Origin: Oxytricha trifallax
Lineage: Eukaryota > Ciliophora > Spirotrichea > Sporadotrichida > Oxytrichidae
Direction: 5' to 3'
Assembly (NCBI GenBank): GCA_000711775.1
Contig: ARYC01000408.1
Coordinates: forward strand, 80,378 to 144,377
Length of the DNA stretch: 64,000 bases
The notes under the pieces were generated by a model that was given only the letters and a program-made list of their open reading frames with translations, did no database searches and was not told the DNA's origin. Positions 1-12,024 of the stretch are shown here, in pieces; position 1 is the stretch's first letter, and each line of letters opens with the position of its first letter. A program made the position numbers and the translations under genes.

Positions 1-61
1 AGGAGGTCAACCTGGTAAGGATACGTGGAGAAAGCTGGCAGAAGCTGTAACAAACTTCAGA

Positions 62-470
62 GATGGAGCTCCATTTTTATCAATTTAGTTCCATTAAATT
101 AGTACTAAATTTGTTTAAATTTAATTAGTACCGGTACTAAATCCGTTTAAATTTAATTGGTACTAATTTAATAGTACCAAAACTTAATTAGTACCTAGTT
201 TTAAACTAATGAGGTTTTAATGGAAAAGTTCCAAAATGGTTCAAAACCTAATTGGTACCAGTACCAATCCAATTTTATACTTGGTTGGTACCAAAATGAA
301 AATTATTAAGAATGAAATTAGAGAATTTATAGTAATAAACTTAACATAAATATGATCTCTAACACCTCAAAAGCAACAATTATTGCTGTAGGGTCAACTC
401 CTATACAGAGTTAATATAACCAGAGAGGTTATTAGAGCATAATAATAGAAATTTAAATTTGAATTTAAAC
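62..470. promoter_or_regulatory. TBE divergent intergenic region with GGTAC/TTAATTAGTACC repeats
   Basis: AT-rich stretch between the 22-kD gene (outside the window) and the 57-kD gene. It holds several imperfect copies of a motif like TTTAATTAGTACC and its inverse GGTACTAATTAAA, between about 90 and 300. The same motif set recurs at 40250-40460 in T4 and 59200-59420 in T5, so it is conserved within this TBE subfamily. A bidirectional promoter role is inferred from the head-to-head gene arrangement only. Confidence 0.5.
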
Positions 471-1919
471 ATGGCGGCTAACTTGAATCGCAAAGCAGTT
501 TCTCTTGGAGCAGGATAATCATAGCTCAACTTTGGGTCCTCCAAGAAACCAGAAGTAATCTATATTGAGAGAGAGGTTTAGCTAAGAGTTCTTGAGTTTG
601 AAGCAGAGGTCTTTAAAATTGAAGTTTAAAACAAGAAAAAGAGTGCAGAGGTTGGAGTTTAAACTTTAATTGAACTGATTGAGGAAGAAAAGGAACAGCA
701 ACAGATAGACAAAGTTAAAACATATTAATGTGAAGACTGCTTAAATTTCTTCTCAGCTGAGTCTAGCTTGAAGAGGCACATCAAAGAGATACACTCTGAT
801 AGAACTAAGATCTACTTTAAGCATGATAAAGTAGATGGTAGGTATTAGTGCACAACATGCATGAAGTCTTATACTCACTCAGCCAAAGTAAAGAGGCATA
901 TGCAGAAGCATCATTTAAGCGAATTCCTGATTAAAGATGAGGAAACTTAAAAGCTTGTACCTGCTAAAGGAAAAAATAACTCTCTTGAGTCATAAAGACA
1001 ACAAGTGGAAAGGCTCAAGATGCAGAAGCGTTTTGAATCAATGAATCAGCCAGCAAATGGTACTCTTATAGCATGTCTTTAAGAGAGAGCTATTTATATA
1101 CCTGCATTGAATGCAATTGATATTGAAAGCTGTATTGAAAATTACTTGCATTTTGACCTGCCAAACAAGGCTAAGCTTATAGTGGTTGATGAGTATGCTT
1201 ACAAAGTATATCCTTTTAAATATCTCATTAAAAGCGAGCAGTATCAAAATGAATTTGCAAACGAATACATAATACTGAGGGAGGCTTAGAAAAAATAGTT
1301 TAAGAACTTACTTAGACTTGATGGAGTTATTCTTGGGCATGGCTTTGTTGCATTAAGACTAAAAAAGTTTGAAATGACTTTGAGAGAGTATCTCTATCAT
1401 AATAGATACCCAGATGATTTAAATGAGATACTGTCAGAAATGATTGAGGGTGTATAAGAACTTCATGAACTTGGGTATGTGCATAGAGATTTGAAGCCTG
1501 AATATGTTATGTTAAATCTCTGTCCATTAGAAATAGTCGTCATTGATTTAAATAGAGCGATAAGATAAGAAATAGTGACTTTGGCTAAGGTGCTTGGCAC
1601 ACCAGGATACTTTCCAATCAGGGAGAAGTGGACTAATGGCTCAGTTTAGTGGGATGTATGGGCAGTTGCTGCAATAATCTTAGAGTGCGATATGGAAAGT
1701 ATGTCTTACTTTGGAACAAAGCACGAGAAACAATCAATAAGTTTGGCTTCTAAACATATATAACAGGAAGATGTCTGCAATGAAATTAAGAAGCTTGTAG
1801 AGATGATAATAGTAAGAGCTCCAGCTTATCCTAGATAATCATTAGAAGACATACATGAACCACTACAGAGAGCTAGATTCAAGAGGTATCACAAAGTTAA
1901 GCAGATAAAATTCGTATGA
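471..1919 (+). CDS. TBE 57-kD protein: two C2H2 zinc fingers plus kinase-like domain (T1 copy)
   Basis: Open from ATG 471 to TGA 1917-1919 when TAA/TAG are read as Gln: 482 codons, fitting the ~57-kD TBE protein. Two C2H2 fingers at about residues 85-135 (CEDC...H, CTTC...H, each C-x2-C-x12-H) are followed by a kinase-like region with HRDLKPEYVML at about residue 340, a GTPGYFP segment and a W-x-V-W-A block like kinase subdomain IX. The usual DFG is replaced by IDLNRA, and the Asn after HRDLKPE is Tyr in this copy, although T4 has Asn, so catalysis is doubtful. I see no glycine-rich loop. The fingers suggest DNA binding. Transcribed away from the 22-kD gene. This is the best-preserved 57-kD copy in the window. 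Confidence 0.88.
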
Positions 1920-2204
1920 TTTAAGTAAACTAATAATCATTAAATATACTTTAAATTCATATAATACTTGCGTTTTCTCTACTAACCCCAATAAGACCCC
2001 AACTATACCCTACAAATCAAATCACTTAAACATCTAATTAAGGGGTTTTGGGGTTTTGATTATGGAGAAGAAATTTAGCATAATATTAAAAATCATAAGA
2101 CCGTTAATAATATATCTAACAGACGTTTAATATTAACAATATATTAATATTTAACGATTAAATCTCAAACTTATTATATAAATTTACTAATAAAAGAGGT
2201 CAAA

Positions 2205-2400
2205 TTGGTTTTTCGCGAAAGGGCTTTGCCCTCCCCCGAAACCACCTTCCACTGGGAGCTGCACCCCTAAGACCCTGCTTTTTAATTATTTTGCCTGCTC
2301 TCGCATAAAATTAAAAATATTATTACAGTTCGCTATTGTTGCCACAGTTCACAATTGTTACTGCAGATCGCAATTAATAACACAGTTAGTAATTGACTAC
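2205..2400. repeat. Low-AT patch followed by four 19-bp tandem repeats
   Basis: Positions 2325-2400 are four consecutive diverged 19-mers starting ACAGTTCGCTATT, ACAGTTCACAATT, GCAGATCGCAATT and ACAGTTAGTAATT. Immediately before (2210-2275) is a C-rich patch containing the small hairpin GGGCTTTGCCC. No coding frame is evident. Confidence 0.6.
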
Positions 2401-3303
2401 AATATTACCCATTTAAATTATTTAAATTTAAGGAGAATATAACAATTTTCAAGAATTTATTTTAAATTACTCATTTGAATTCTTAACTTATTTTTGTTAT
2501 AATTTGGAGAGGGTGTTTTAAGTATTAGTGATCTCTTATGTATTCTAATTTAATTAGAACCGTCTGTTGCAATAATTTTACTTTGAATGGTATTATTAAT
2601 ATTATTTTTATTATTATTATTATCATATTATAATTGATTCTGATATTATAATATAATTATAGAAAAATATAGTTAATTTAATTTATATTTTTTCTATGAT
2701 TGTATAACTAAGTTAAAATCTAATTAACACATTAGTAAAATAATAATTAAAGTAAAATTACTTGAGAATATAATAAATACATAATTATAACTTTAAATTT
2801 ACTACTAATTGTCTTTTTCTTTACATTTTTAGAATTAGTGCATATAAATACATCCATGAATAAGATATAGATATATTAGATTTAAAAGCGTAATATTTTT
2901 ATAAAAAATCTTTAATTTTTACATTAAAAATCTTTATCAGCTAGTGTGTGGCTTAAAGAAGAATAAATAATTATAATTATATTGATTTTTAAGTAAATTT
3001 ATTTTCCTTAGAAATGTATAAGCACAATTGATAATTTATAAATTTATATAGAAACCGTGTTGAAAACAAATTTTAATATCTAACATTTCTATTTATTAAT
3101 TGAAAATGTAATTTTAATAATTTTTTGCTGTGTTACAAATTATCGTCAAAAATAAAAATCATAAAAAATGAGAAAAAATGCGGTGTTTTGCAATTTTTTA
3201 AATCTTACTTCTTGGCAATTCTAAACAAAATAAAAAAAAGTACAAAATTGGAATATTTTTAAATTAATTCTAATTATTTCTTAATATTAATTTGATAAAA
3301 AAG

Positions 3304-3335
<32 letters not shown>
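2401..3335. other. AT-rich intergenic DNA, nothing recognised
   Basis: Very AT-rich, with a (TA)n run beginning near 3309. I see no coding block, RNA gene or terminal repeat. Confidence 0.6.
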
Positions 3336-3344
<9 letters not shown>

Positions 3345-3345
<1 letters not shown>

Positions 3346-4350
3346 AAATCGGGGGGAGGGAGTTTCCTGCCCAAAAATGGTAGTTTCTTCCCCCCTTCGG
3401 AAGTCTCCTACCCCATTCATAAAATATGTAATTTTTATAATTTTCAAAGAATCTTTATCATAAATTATGATATAGTTATTTTTATTCTAGCTATAAATAT
3501 TAATTATAATTTGATAATGAATTCACATTTTAATGAAAATCACATTAATTATTAATAAAAAACAATTATTTTAGCCTTGTTTATAATATATAATTTGATA
3601 AAGAATAATTATGTATCTTGAAAATTATATATTAATAAAAGTCTTTTAGTACATTATAATGATAATGTTAATTGAAATTGAAATTTCTATGTTTCAAATA
3701 TTTTTATTGCCAAACAATATATTATTTAATTTTGGGAGCAGAAAACTTCCCCCCCCTCAGAAAATCAAATGAAAAATAATTTATATCACAACTTATTTTA
3801 ATTAATGATTTATTTTTGTAAGGAATAAACAACAACAAAAAAATAGAATTTAGTTTTCTTAATGCTTATTTAAATTTAAAAATACTTTTCTATTAAAAAG
3901 TTGTATAATTTTAATTATCAGAAATCTCTATATTATATTATAGTTGTTGGGGGGAGAGTTTCCTGCCCCTCTGTAGTTTCCCGCACCCTCCGTAAGTTTT
4001 CTGCTCCCAAAATTAAATAATATATTGTTTGGCAATAAAAATATTTGAAACATAGAAATTTCAATTTCAATTAACATTATCATTATAATGTACTAAAAGA
4101 CTTTTATTAATATATAATTTTCAAGATACATAATTATTCTTTATCAAATTATATATTATAAACAAGGCTAAAATAATTGTTTTTTATTAATAATTAATGT
4201 GATTTTCATTAAAATGTGAATTCATTATCAAATTATAATTAATATTTATAGCTAGAATAAAAATAACTATATCATAATTTATGATAAAGATTCTTTGAAA
4301 ATTATAAAAATTATATATTTTATGAATGGGGCAGGAAATTTCCCCCCTAA
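3345..4350. repeat. Fold-back repeat, ~1 kb, arms about 330 bp
   Basis: The segment about 3400-3745 reappears in inverted orientation at about 3998-4340 (for example CCCCATTCATAAAATATG near 3412 against its inverse near 4325). The arms flank a ~250-bp centre. Both outer edges and both inner edges carry C-rich or G-rich tracts such as TTTCCTGCCC and CTTCCCCCCC. It resembles the other palindromic insertions in this window but shares no obvious sequence with them. A target duplication could not be fixed. Confidence 0.7.
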
Positions 4351-5480
4351 CTGTTATATAAAATTTGTAAAAATTATATAATTTTATTGGCCAAATTAAT
4401 TTAAATTTGGAAATATTGTTAGAAGAAATACAATTTTATAATATGAATATTTTTAAAATCATAATAATCATATTTTTTATACTCTTTGAATATTGAATTA
4501 GGATTTATTTATCGAATTAATAATTGCACCACTTGATAATTATTAATGTCTTTAAATTGAATTGTAATTTTTATATTTTATATATTTTAGTTAAAATTAA
4601 AGAAACTATATATTTGTTTAAATATATATATAAATAATATAAAATAATTATTTAGTTAGATTTGATTAATTTTGTGCATAAACTAGGTATTAAAGATATC
4701 AGATAAAAAATTTACTTATTCGAAGTTTTTAAATTAAAAAAGGGGAAAAAATAAACATTGAATTATGTATAGTGGGGCTTTAAATTTATAGAGAATACAA
4801 TTCACTCAATTGGATTTACCTAAAATTCTGATGCACATTTGAAAAATTAATTAAAATACATAATTTGCATTTTATTATTAAAATAATTAATAAATTTTAT
4901 AAAATTCTAATTATCTTCATTTATTCAATATTAATTATTTTTGTTTTCTTATCTTTAAAGTGCAAACTTGGACAACTTTATAATTTTACTTTAAAAATAA
5001 TTTAATATTAATCCTTTTTTTTCAATATATATATATTTTGCACGAGATAAATAAAATAAATTAAAATAAAATATACTTAAATTTGAACTTTAGGGTTGGA
5101 AGAGTAGTTTAAATAAATAAAAAAATATTATTTGAATATTTATTATAAAATTATATTTTATATCACTTTAAATAATTTGGAATTTGTATTTTAAGGAACA
5201 AAAACTTTAATAATTCATTACATAAAAATACAAAGTAAAGCCCAAAAAGATATGTTCGTAGAGATTTTTTCAAATGAGGATTTACCTTTATTTTTTGGTT
5301 GATAGGTTATAAAATAATAGGGATGAATAATAAATTTGATGTTCGAATTACCTCAAAAGACAGAAGAAGAGATTCAAAGTTGATGTGATAAGATACTTTA
5401 TATAAAATTATATTAGGTTCTCACTCTATGTTAGTAAATGAATAGATAATACACTTTTACTGGTGTGAAATCACAGTAAT
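4351..5480. other. AT-rich intergenic DNA, nothing recognised
   Basis: No convincing coding block in either strand under the ciliate code, and no repeat with clear boundaries. Confidence 0.5.
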
Positions 5481-5509
5481 TTCTTATCATTCCTCTTATT
5501 TAATGGAAT

Positions 5510-6005
5510 CTCATAGATTGCTAAACCTTTGTTCCTGGAAACTTCCAGAACTTAGAAATTGGTAGGCTATAAAGTGATATGGTTTTATAAACCTTTCGTT
5601 TATCATCCTCGTCAACTAATTCAGAGACTCGAAGGTTGAATATCTGATTTGATTTTTTAGTATTAAACTGGTTAATTAATAGTCTCGGACTTACTGTCCA
5701 GACAGTTGCTTGACTGACCAATTCTGATAGGTAGGGTGTTCAAAACCCAGGGTTCGCTGATATTTTTACCTGTCTAAAAGCACGGAATATCCCAGGGTTC
5801 TGTAGTGTCTGTACCTGGTAAAAAGTACTGGATACTCGTCCCGAGCTGGGATGACGGTAAATGGCAGCATATGACCCGGCTTGGAAATCAGGAGTGGCGA
5901 CATGGAAGAAAGGAAAAAAGTTTGTTCTACGGTCAAGATTGGTGTTGACCACACCTGATGCTTCCACAGGGGAGGTCGGGAGGGAGACTTACCTTCAGTA
6001 TTTTC
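5510..6005. other. Low-AT island of unknown nature
   Basis: About 500 bp with far more G+C than its surroundings. The minus strand has 60-75-codon open stretches, but no known domain is recognised. A short portion near 5735-5770 (GACCAATTC... then GTTCAAAACC) resembles, on the opposite strand, part of the island at 44090-44690 (GACCAATTC... then GGTTCGAAACC). That second motif fits a Pol III B-box, so a SINE-like repeat or a structured RNA gene is possible. I cannot decide between these. Confidence 0.35.
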
Positions 6006-6176
6006 CCCCCTTAATGTTAATTTTCTAATAACTTAACTAACTAATAACTGGTTAATTATTAAATTAATTTTAATTTCTAAAGTAGTCTTGATATTCTTTG
6101 GTGAATTAAATATTTGTGATAGTGGAGAGCTCGGTTGGGCTATGCATTTTTAATTAATATATAATTTATAAATTTT

Positions 6177-6211
<35 letters not shown>

Positions 6212-6544
6212 TTTTTTCGATTTTATACCATTTATGATTTAAAAAATGTTTACTTTGTTATCTTTTGTTAAAGAAACTATTTAAAATATATATGGGAAAA
6301 AATTGTTTTTAAATTTGTGATTTTTTGAAACTTATTTTACATTAAAACTTATAAAAAAATTAATAAAGTTAAGAAAAATACTAATTTTTTTAAACACATT
6401 TCTTACTTTAGATTTTCTCAATTTAAATTTTATTATTCAAAGAATCTCTTGTTGTAGCACTGTTTATTTTAAACCATTCATTGAAATATTATAAATTCTT
6501 TTGGTTATAAATTAGGGAAATTTATTTTATTATCATAAAAATAA

Positions 6545-6790
6545 ATTTTTAATTTATGATTCCCTTTTGAGAAGATGAAGACAAGAGAAACAAAGATTAG
6601 ATATTTTTTCACACACTTTGCCTGGGAAAACACAGGGACTGCATTCTCAGCAGATGTGGAACTGGTAAGAATTTTCTCGCCATTCCTTATATTGATTGTA
6701 ACTCCAAAACCAATATTTGGGCATGAAGATACCGGCTCTGATCTATGTAACATCTTGAATAGGAAAAAATCTACTAGGGAAGCTAGCTGA
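6545..6790. other. Small low-AT island with overlapping open frames
   Basis: Both strands have 70-80-codon open stretches: plus-strand ATG at 6575 ending 6790, minus-strand ATG at 6753. Composition is unlike the flanks, so this may be an MDS or repeat fragment. No family is recognised and the coding strand is undecided. Confidence 0.3.
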
Positions 6791-6799
6791 TTTTTCTGA

Positions 6800-8065
6800 G
6801 ATTTTTATGTTCATGAATGCCATTTAAAATTCACTTTGATACTTCCGACTAAATAACTGGTTTGATTTAGTATTAAATAGTGAATATTTAATATTAATTT
6901 AACATTAATTATTCACGCATAAATGATTCACTTTCAAGCACCTAGTCAACTGTTAATCGTTTTTATTTATTCTTAGTTAATAAAACCACATTAATTAAAT
7001 AAATACTAGACAGAAGATAAAATTATGCATTCAATACAGATAAAATTTAATGTTATATTTTATGTGTAGAGGTGATGACGAAAAAAGATCGAGATAACTG
7101 CGATGATGCAAATGATGAAGCATTGAAAATTTGAGGCTCAGTCAATAAAAAGTGCTTGGTCTAACTTGTTCATCTGGTCAAAAAAAAATAAGTTATGATA
7201 GTTCTCATCTTGGGTGTCTTAATGCTGGAAGAAAAAGAATGGGTATTATATATCTTATTATAAAATACCATATTCAATATTAAAAATTTATACCCTATAT
7301 ATTGCATATAATAGATAACTTTACATTACCTTGAGTTGAGAATGTTTTTATAATTAAGATCTTCAATTAAATCTTGATTAATTTTTAATTTCTCTTAAAT
7401 ACAATCAAAAAAATAAGACTTTAAATAAAATCTATAATAAAAGAACTTAAACCTGTAAAATGAGATTGACAAAACTTAATTTTTTTTGTTTTATTTTACA
7501 AGTTCAAATACCAATCCTAATGTTTTTGATGATGTTATAATATTATTTATAATTCTGATCTGATATAAAAAAAGAATTTATATCTTTTTTTTTATAATAA
7601 TTTTTATTTAGAAATTGATCTAATTTTTCTTAATACCTTATTCGTTTCTCATTTTAAATCTAGGGGTTTAGACCTTTATAAATATAAAATTTCTATTTTA
7701 TTTACTATTGAAACTATTTTATAAAAATAAAAAAGTTCCTTCACATAGGAGCTTGGCTTCAGCACTGATTGAGTCCCATTTTTTAGATTAAAATGTAAAT
7801 TTCTCAAACATAATTTTTCTTTTCAGTGCATCTTAGGTTTAATCATAGAAAGGGTATTCTTTAGTTAATAATACGTGCAAGATATAATTAAGTTTTTATA
7901 CTGTTTTTCTAATTATTTCTATAATTGTATTCTTTGTACAAATTATAAAAATAACTAATTCCATAGAATTAGTCTATATTTTTTGAATTTGAGTGAATGA
8001 TTAAATTAGAGATTGACATACTCATAAAATATATAGGAGTAGATTACGATTTTAGTTCTTTCATC
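6800..8065. other. AT-rich DNA with a possible coding fragment at 7070-7260
   Basis: Plus-strand segments near 7075-7125 (frame reading MTKKDRDNCDDANDEALK) and 7140-7255 (KVLGLTCSSGQKK, HLGCLNAGRKRMG) look protein-like but lie in different frames. They could be two MDSs or exons whose junction I could not identify. The rest is AT-rich spacer. Confidence 0.3.
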
Positions 8066-8070
8066 ATAGA

Positions 8071-10745
8071 TCAACTTTACTTGTTCTATGATAGCCTTTT
8101 GAATGCAGCCTCCCCGACCAATTGTTTTAGATCATCGAGAGTCTCTACAACATCCTGCTTTTTTATGCGTCAGATATTGCTTCAAGTAGAACTTTGCTGA
8201 ATCGTTTTTTATAGATGAGTGCTACAAGTTGCTCGAGTTTATCGAGCTTTTCAATTGATATCTACTTCATCTTATGCAAAATCTGTTACTTTGGCAATTT
8301 AGATACTGGAAAATATTTTGACTGCAATGCTCCCATATTCCTCGAGCTCCTACCCCTCATTTGTAGATATTGGCTCTCTGAATTGACTTCGCATGCAATA
8401 AGTACTTGAGCATCAGTTCTAAACCTTGTGTTGTAGCCATAACTCTCATCATTGCCAAGGATTAAAACTCCATTTTACCATGATTGAATTTCATCCAAGG
8501 TTGCTAGAGAGATGCCCATTCTCACCTTTACTAGATCCATTGAGGTGGTCATGTCTCGAACAATAGGCTTCTCATGATCGTTACAAAAAACTATGATAGG
8601 ACCTATGAGACAGCACTCCTTAATTTCTTCCTTTAGTTTTGTGAATCTATCATCCACACTTGAGCATACAATGACTTCTCCTCCCTAATCTTGACTCAAT
8701 GAATGCAAAAGTTCGTATTCACTTTTGAACTTAAGAACTTTGGGTGATATACACACTTGAGCAAGGACTCTCTGAATGCCTAAATCGCAAGTAGCGCTGA
8801 ACATGTAAGACTTGCTCAATCCTAAATCCCAAAGTCCATACATTTTACCATCATAGTACAGAAAGGGATGCTTCCACGCAATTTGATCGAATTCATCAAT
8901 GATCAGAACATCGTAAGGCTTCTTAGCTTAGTAAAAGTTTTCTATGGTCTCTATCTGCAGCTAAATGCCTAGTGGTTGAAGAAACTTCTAGGTTTGTAAT
9001 TTTAGGATTTGATCTGGAACAATTATAAGTACTTTCTTGCCCTGTTGAATCCAATAACAAGCCAATAGCCCCTGAATCCAAGTTTTTCCAGATGCAGTTG
9101 GCATTTAAACTTAGATGTTATTCTGCTGATGACTCAAAATTATCGCAGACATTGTCGATTAGTAAACTGAATGCTTGTAATCTTGACAAGTTTCCTACAT
9201 TTATTACGAGCATCTAGAAATTTCATCGATTGACACTTAGTGATCTCCATTCACAGTCTTTGAAAACTCTAACCAAATTTACTCACTCTTGGATACAATC
9301 TCAGATTAGGATTTTTAATTTTGAGAGCTAGAGTGTAGTTTACCGAGCTCAGACATCCACAAAGTATCATCCTGTTCAAATATTTACCCTAACTAGTCAA
9401 GCTCAAAGTCCTTCACAGATTAAAGCACCAATATTAATCGCTCAAAAGTTGTAAGTTAATGTACGGACGCTTCGCGAGCATCGTGAGAAGAATTCTCTAT
9501 GAGAATACTCCTATAAGCTCAGGTAGAATGCTTGATGGGTTCTGCTTAACCTTCGTTATTGAAATCAAGGTTATCAGATCTTCCCTGAAGAGTTTGTTGA
9601 CCTTTTGTAATGTTGATATGAAGTCATTGTATAGAAAATTATTTTTGTTTTTGACGATTACCTCAGCCTCTTTTTCATTGAACCCATTCTTGACAAGAAA
9701 CTATTTGAATATCTCCAGGCTTTCCAGAGATTAGGTAGTCTACAGCGATGAAAGTGAATTCAGATCTAGCAAGAGCTATCAACCCAATTGTAATTGGTTA
9801 GCTGTTATCTTTTAGATGTCTGTTTATTGATGATGCCATCGTCCCTAAAACTGTTCTCTCCTCTTTATCAAAAAGTTGAGTATCAACGCTATGATTTAAG
9901 TATGGATAGAGCGTGTGAATCAGAGTTTGACCTTCCAATGGCAACTCTTTTATAGAGGTAGAGGCAGCCAAGTGAAATTTGAGGATTTGTGATTGTGAGT
10001 AACTCTTGAGTTCCCTCTCAATTTGTTGAATCTCCCTAGTTTAGAACAATTAGATTATATGCTACTGTTGATGTTTCAGCTGACAATCGACACTGTCATC
10101 ATAGAACTCTTTATCTTGAATGAGGGAATGATTTATTTTTTGAATTAAACTATTCTGAAACCCTTCATCAAGCTCTGCAAAATGCTGAATGAGGAAGAAT
10201 GATAATTTTTAGATCTCATTGAAAGCTTAACTCGCTATAGTAGGACCGTCGCTTGAGGTTTTGATTCTTAACTTCTGATTACTTTTGCTAGTTTTGGATG
10301 GCATCACTTAAGCTGATCCTCTTTTCTATAAACATGAGTCTTCCTTAATCTTTGCTCCACCAAGAGCTCGCCTCAGAGATTATCTCTTGACTCGGATATA
10401 ATTTCATAATAGTTCACGGTCTATCTCGTTTAGTGGGTATTCCGATAACTTTGGATGGTCTTGTATGTCTTTGAAAGTTTTTTGATAGTTGTTGGTTATC
10501 AAGCCCAAAATAATTTTGGACTCAGAACATGGCGCCTTCGGTTCAGGCTGGTCCTAGAACTTTTTAAACTCAGAATAGGTTTTCTAGATTCTACTTCGAT
10601 TTTCTTTGCATTTCTACTTTAACTCTCTTTTATTGATGTCTGCAGTTGATTTCGATACTTCTGACAGCATAGATTTGGTGGTTGACAGCTTTGATTAAAA
10701 TCGAGAATCATCACTATCGTACATTGATTCTGAAGAGTCGCTCAT
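8071..10745 (-). pseudogene. SF2 DNA/RNA helicase-like protein of element H (frame-damaged)
   Basis: About 890 codons from ATG 10745, ciliate code. Helicase motifs in order: I (Walker A) MPTASGKTW at about residue 550; II (Walker B) VLIIDEFD at about 615; III FSAT at about 650; VI QMRGRSSR at about 797. This is a full superfamily 2 core with a long N-terminal region (~540 residues) that I do not recognise. The family uses ATP to unwind or translocate on nucleic acid. An in-frame TGA lies at 10404-10406, and frameshifts near 9735, 9415 and in an A-run near 8170 must be bridged, so this copy is probably inactive. It lies head-to-head with the 22-kD homologue, the position of the 57-kD gene in TBEs. 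A Helitron Rep/Hel is unlikely because the motifs are SF2 and no Rep domain is seen. Confidence 0.82.
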
Positions 10746-11152
10746 TTTCAAATTTATGATTTTGTGATTATTTTTATCTTAAATAATTTAAATTTAAATC
10801 ACTTAATCTGGAACTAAAACATCTCACATGATATGAATTGATAAAGGGGGGGGTGGTCAGACCCTAATTTTGACAACAAATTTTTTTCAAAAAAATCACA
10901 AAAAGGTCTAAAAAAATCACAATAATCACAAAAAATCACAAAAAATCACAGAAAATCACAAAAAATTACAAGCCTAAAAAATCACATTTTTTTAAAAAAA
11001 TGATCACAACCCCCCCCTACTTTTTTGGAAAATCTATTACATGTAAAATCTTTCCACATTGCAATGTAAGTTTTTGAATCTATTAGCTGTTTTCCTTATA
11101 GTTAAGAAAGTGATTATAAATTATTTTTAATTTGATATAGGTAATAACATTT
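10746..11152. promoter_or_regulatory. Divergent intergenic region of H with a G8...C8-bounded repeat block
   Basis: Between the helicase and 22-kD homologue start codons. It contains a block from a run of eight G (10846-10853) to a run of eight C (11010-11017), filled with repeated units like AAAAAATCACA. The outer runs form a short inverted repeat (GGGGGGGGTGGTCA against TGATCACAACCCCCCC). It could be a bidirectional promoter, an inserted MITE, or both. Confidence 0.45.
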
Positions 11153-11998
11153 ATGGACACAAATTCTATAAAAAGATCCTATCAGCAATTTCAGATGAGC
11201 GATGGCCATGCTGAGGACAGCATCTTAAAGATTACTCCTCACGAGCTTGGTGGGAAATTTAAGTCTAAGCTTGACATTTACACTTATCTTACTGAGATTC
11301 GTAAATTTATTGGCCCTTAATACTCATAGTGGGATACTACATGCCTCCTATTAATGGAGTCAACAGAGAATACCTGAGGCTAATATTTAAGGGGACTAAG
11401 CAACTTCTGAAGATGGATCAGATCAAGATGGTTAAGGTCCCAAAATACGATGAGCTTTCAGTGAGATAACTTTACTTGCAGGTGTGTGACGATCAAGATC
11501 TCCGGATATACTTGCCAGACATGTCAGAGAAATCAAAGCCTATTGATAGACAATATTTTTTCAACGTCCTCAATACAATTTAGCCTGATTATCTTACCAA
11601 CATAATCAACAAGTCCAGAGTGATGAGGAACAGCTTAGATTGCCAGAGTTAGAAGAATGACTTCATACTTATATCAGATAACTGGTTTTCTCAGCTAACC
11701 AGCCATCCATTTATTTCAAGTATTTTACTTTTCCTTAACACAATACAAACTAGAAAAATCTGGAAGGACAATGCAGCCTCTAAAAGCATCAGCGAAGTTG
11801 ATGAAAGCCAGAAAACCTAAATAGTCTCCTCCCAAAGTTTTGTCGCTTAAACGATTCAAGGGAATCGAGAATGCCTCAGATGGCAAAGGAAGTAGGCCAA
11901 ATGATGGTGCTCGCCTAATAGAAGCGAACTCCACCATGTTCGAATCTCAATCAGACACTGGAATGATGAACAATAATGCTTTAAGATTTAATATTTGA
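11153..11998 (+). CDS. Homologue of the TBE 22-kD protein, with a 29-nt intron
   Basis: Exon 1 is 11153-11300, the intron is 11301-11329 (GTAAAT...CATAG, 29 nt), and exon 2 starts at 11330. After splicing the reading frame continues as GYYMPPINGVNREYLR. This aligns with the TBE 22-kD protein (FLPTMEGTKISFLKAIL; then VP-Y-ELS against IPNYPEIS; IYLP against VYLP; FFNVLNTIQPDYL against FFLGVLGTIKEGYL). The intron sits at the same place and phase as the 36-nt intron of TBE 22-kD genes. In the exon 2 frame a TGA occurs at 11902-11904. A more protein-like C-terminus in another frame ends at TGA 11996-11998, implying one frameshift near 11815. Function unknown. The stop lies about 27 nt from that of the convergent transposase. 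Confidence 0.8.
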
Positions 11999-12024
11999 GC
12001 TTACAAGCCATAATTTAATTCACT

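Larger units (their letters stand above)
1..2058 (+). mobile_element. TBE transposon T1, right-hand part (57-kD half)
   Basis: Interior and right end of a TBE (telomere-bearing element) cut by the window start. The first ~60 bases match the region just upstream of the 22-kD gene in T4 (about 40158). The right terminus, from about 1978, carries the terminal inverted repeat and ends in two G4T4 units plus a final G at 2042-2058, followed by ATT (ANT target duplication, 2059-2061). It contains the 57-kD gene on the plus strand and, to the left, the divergent promoter region. The rest of the element (22-kD gene, transposase, left end) must lie before position 1. The terminal repeat matches the T4/T5 subfamily. 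Confidence 0.93.

Noticed and set aside
3292-3555. 87-codon open frame over the (TA)n run
   Set aside because: Repeated Ile-Tyr is microsatellite translation; no coding character beyond it.
8071-10745. Helicase as evidence for a Helitron
   Set aside because: Motifs are SF2 rather than the Pif1/SF1 type, no Rep HUH domain is seen, and the neighbours are DD34E transposase and a 22-kD homologue.
11301-11329. Apparent frameshift in the 22-kD homologue
   Set aside because: Reinterpreted as a 29-nt GT-AG intron at the conserved TBE intron position.
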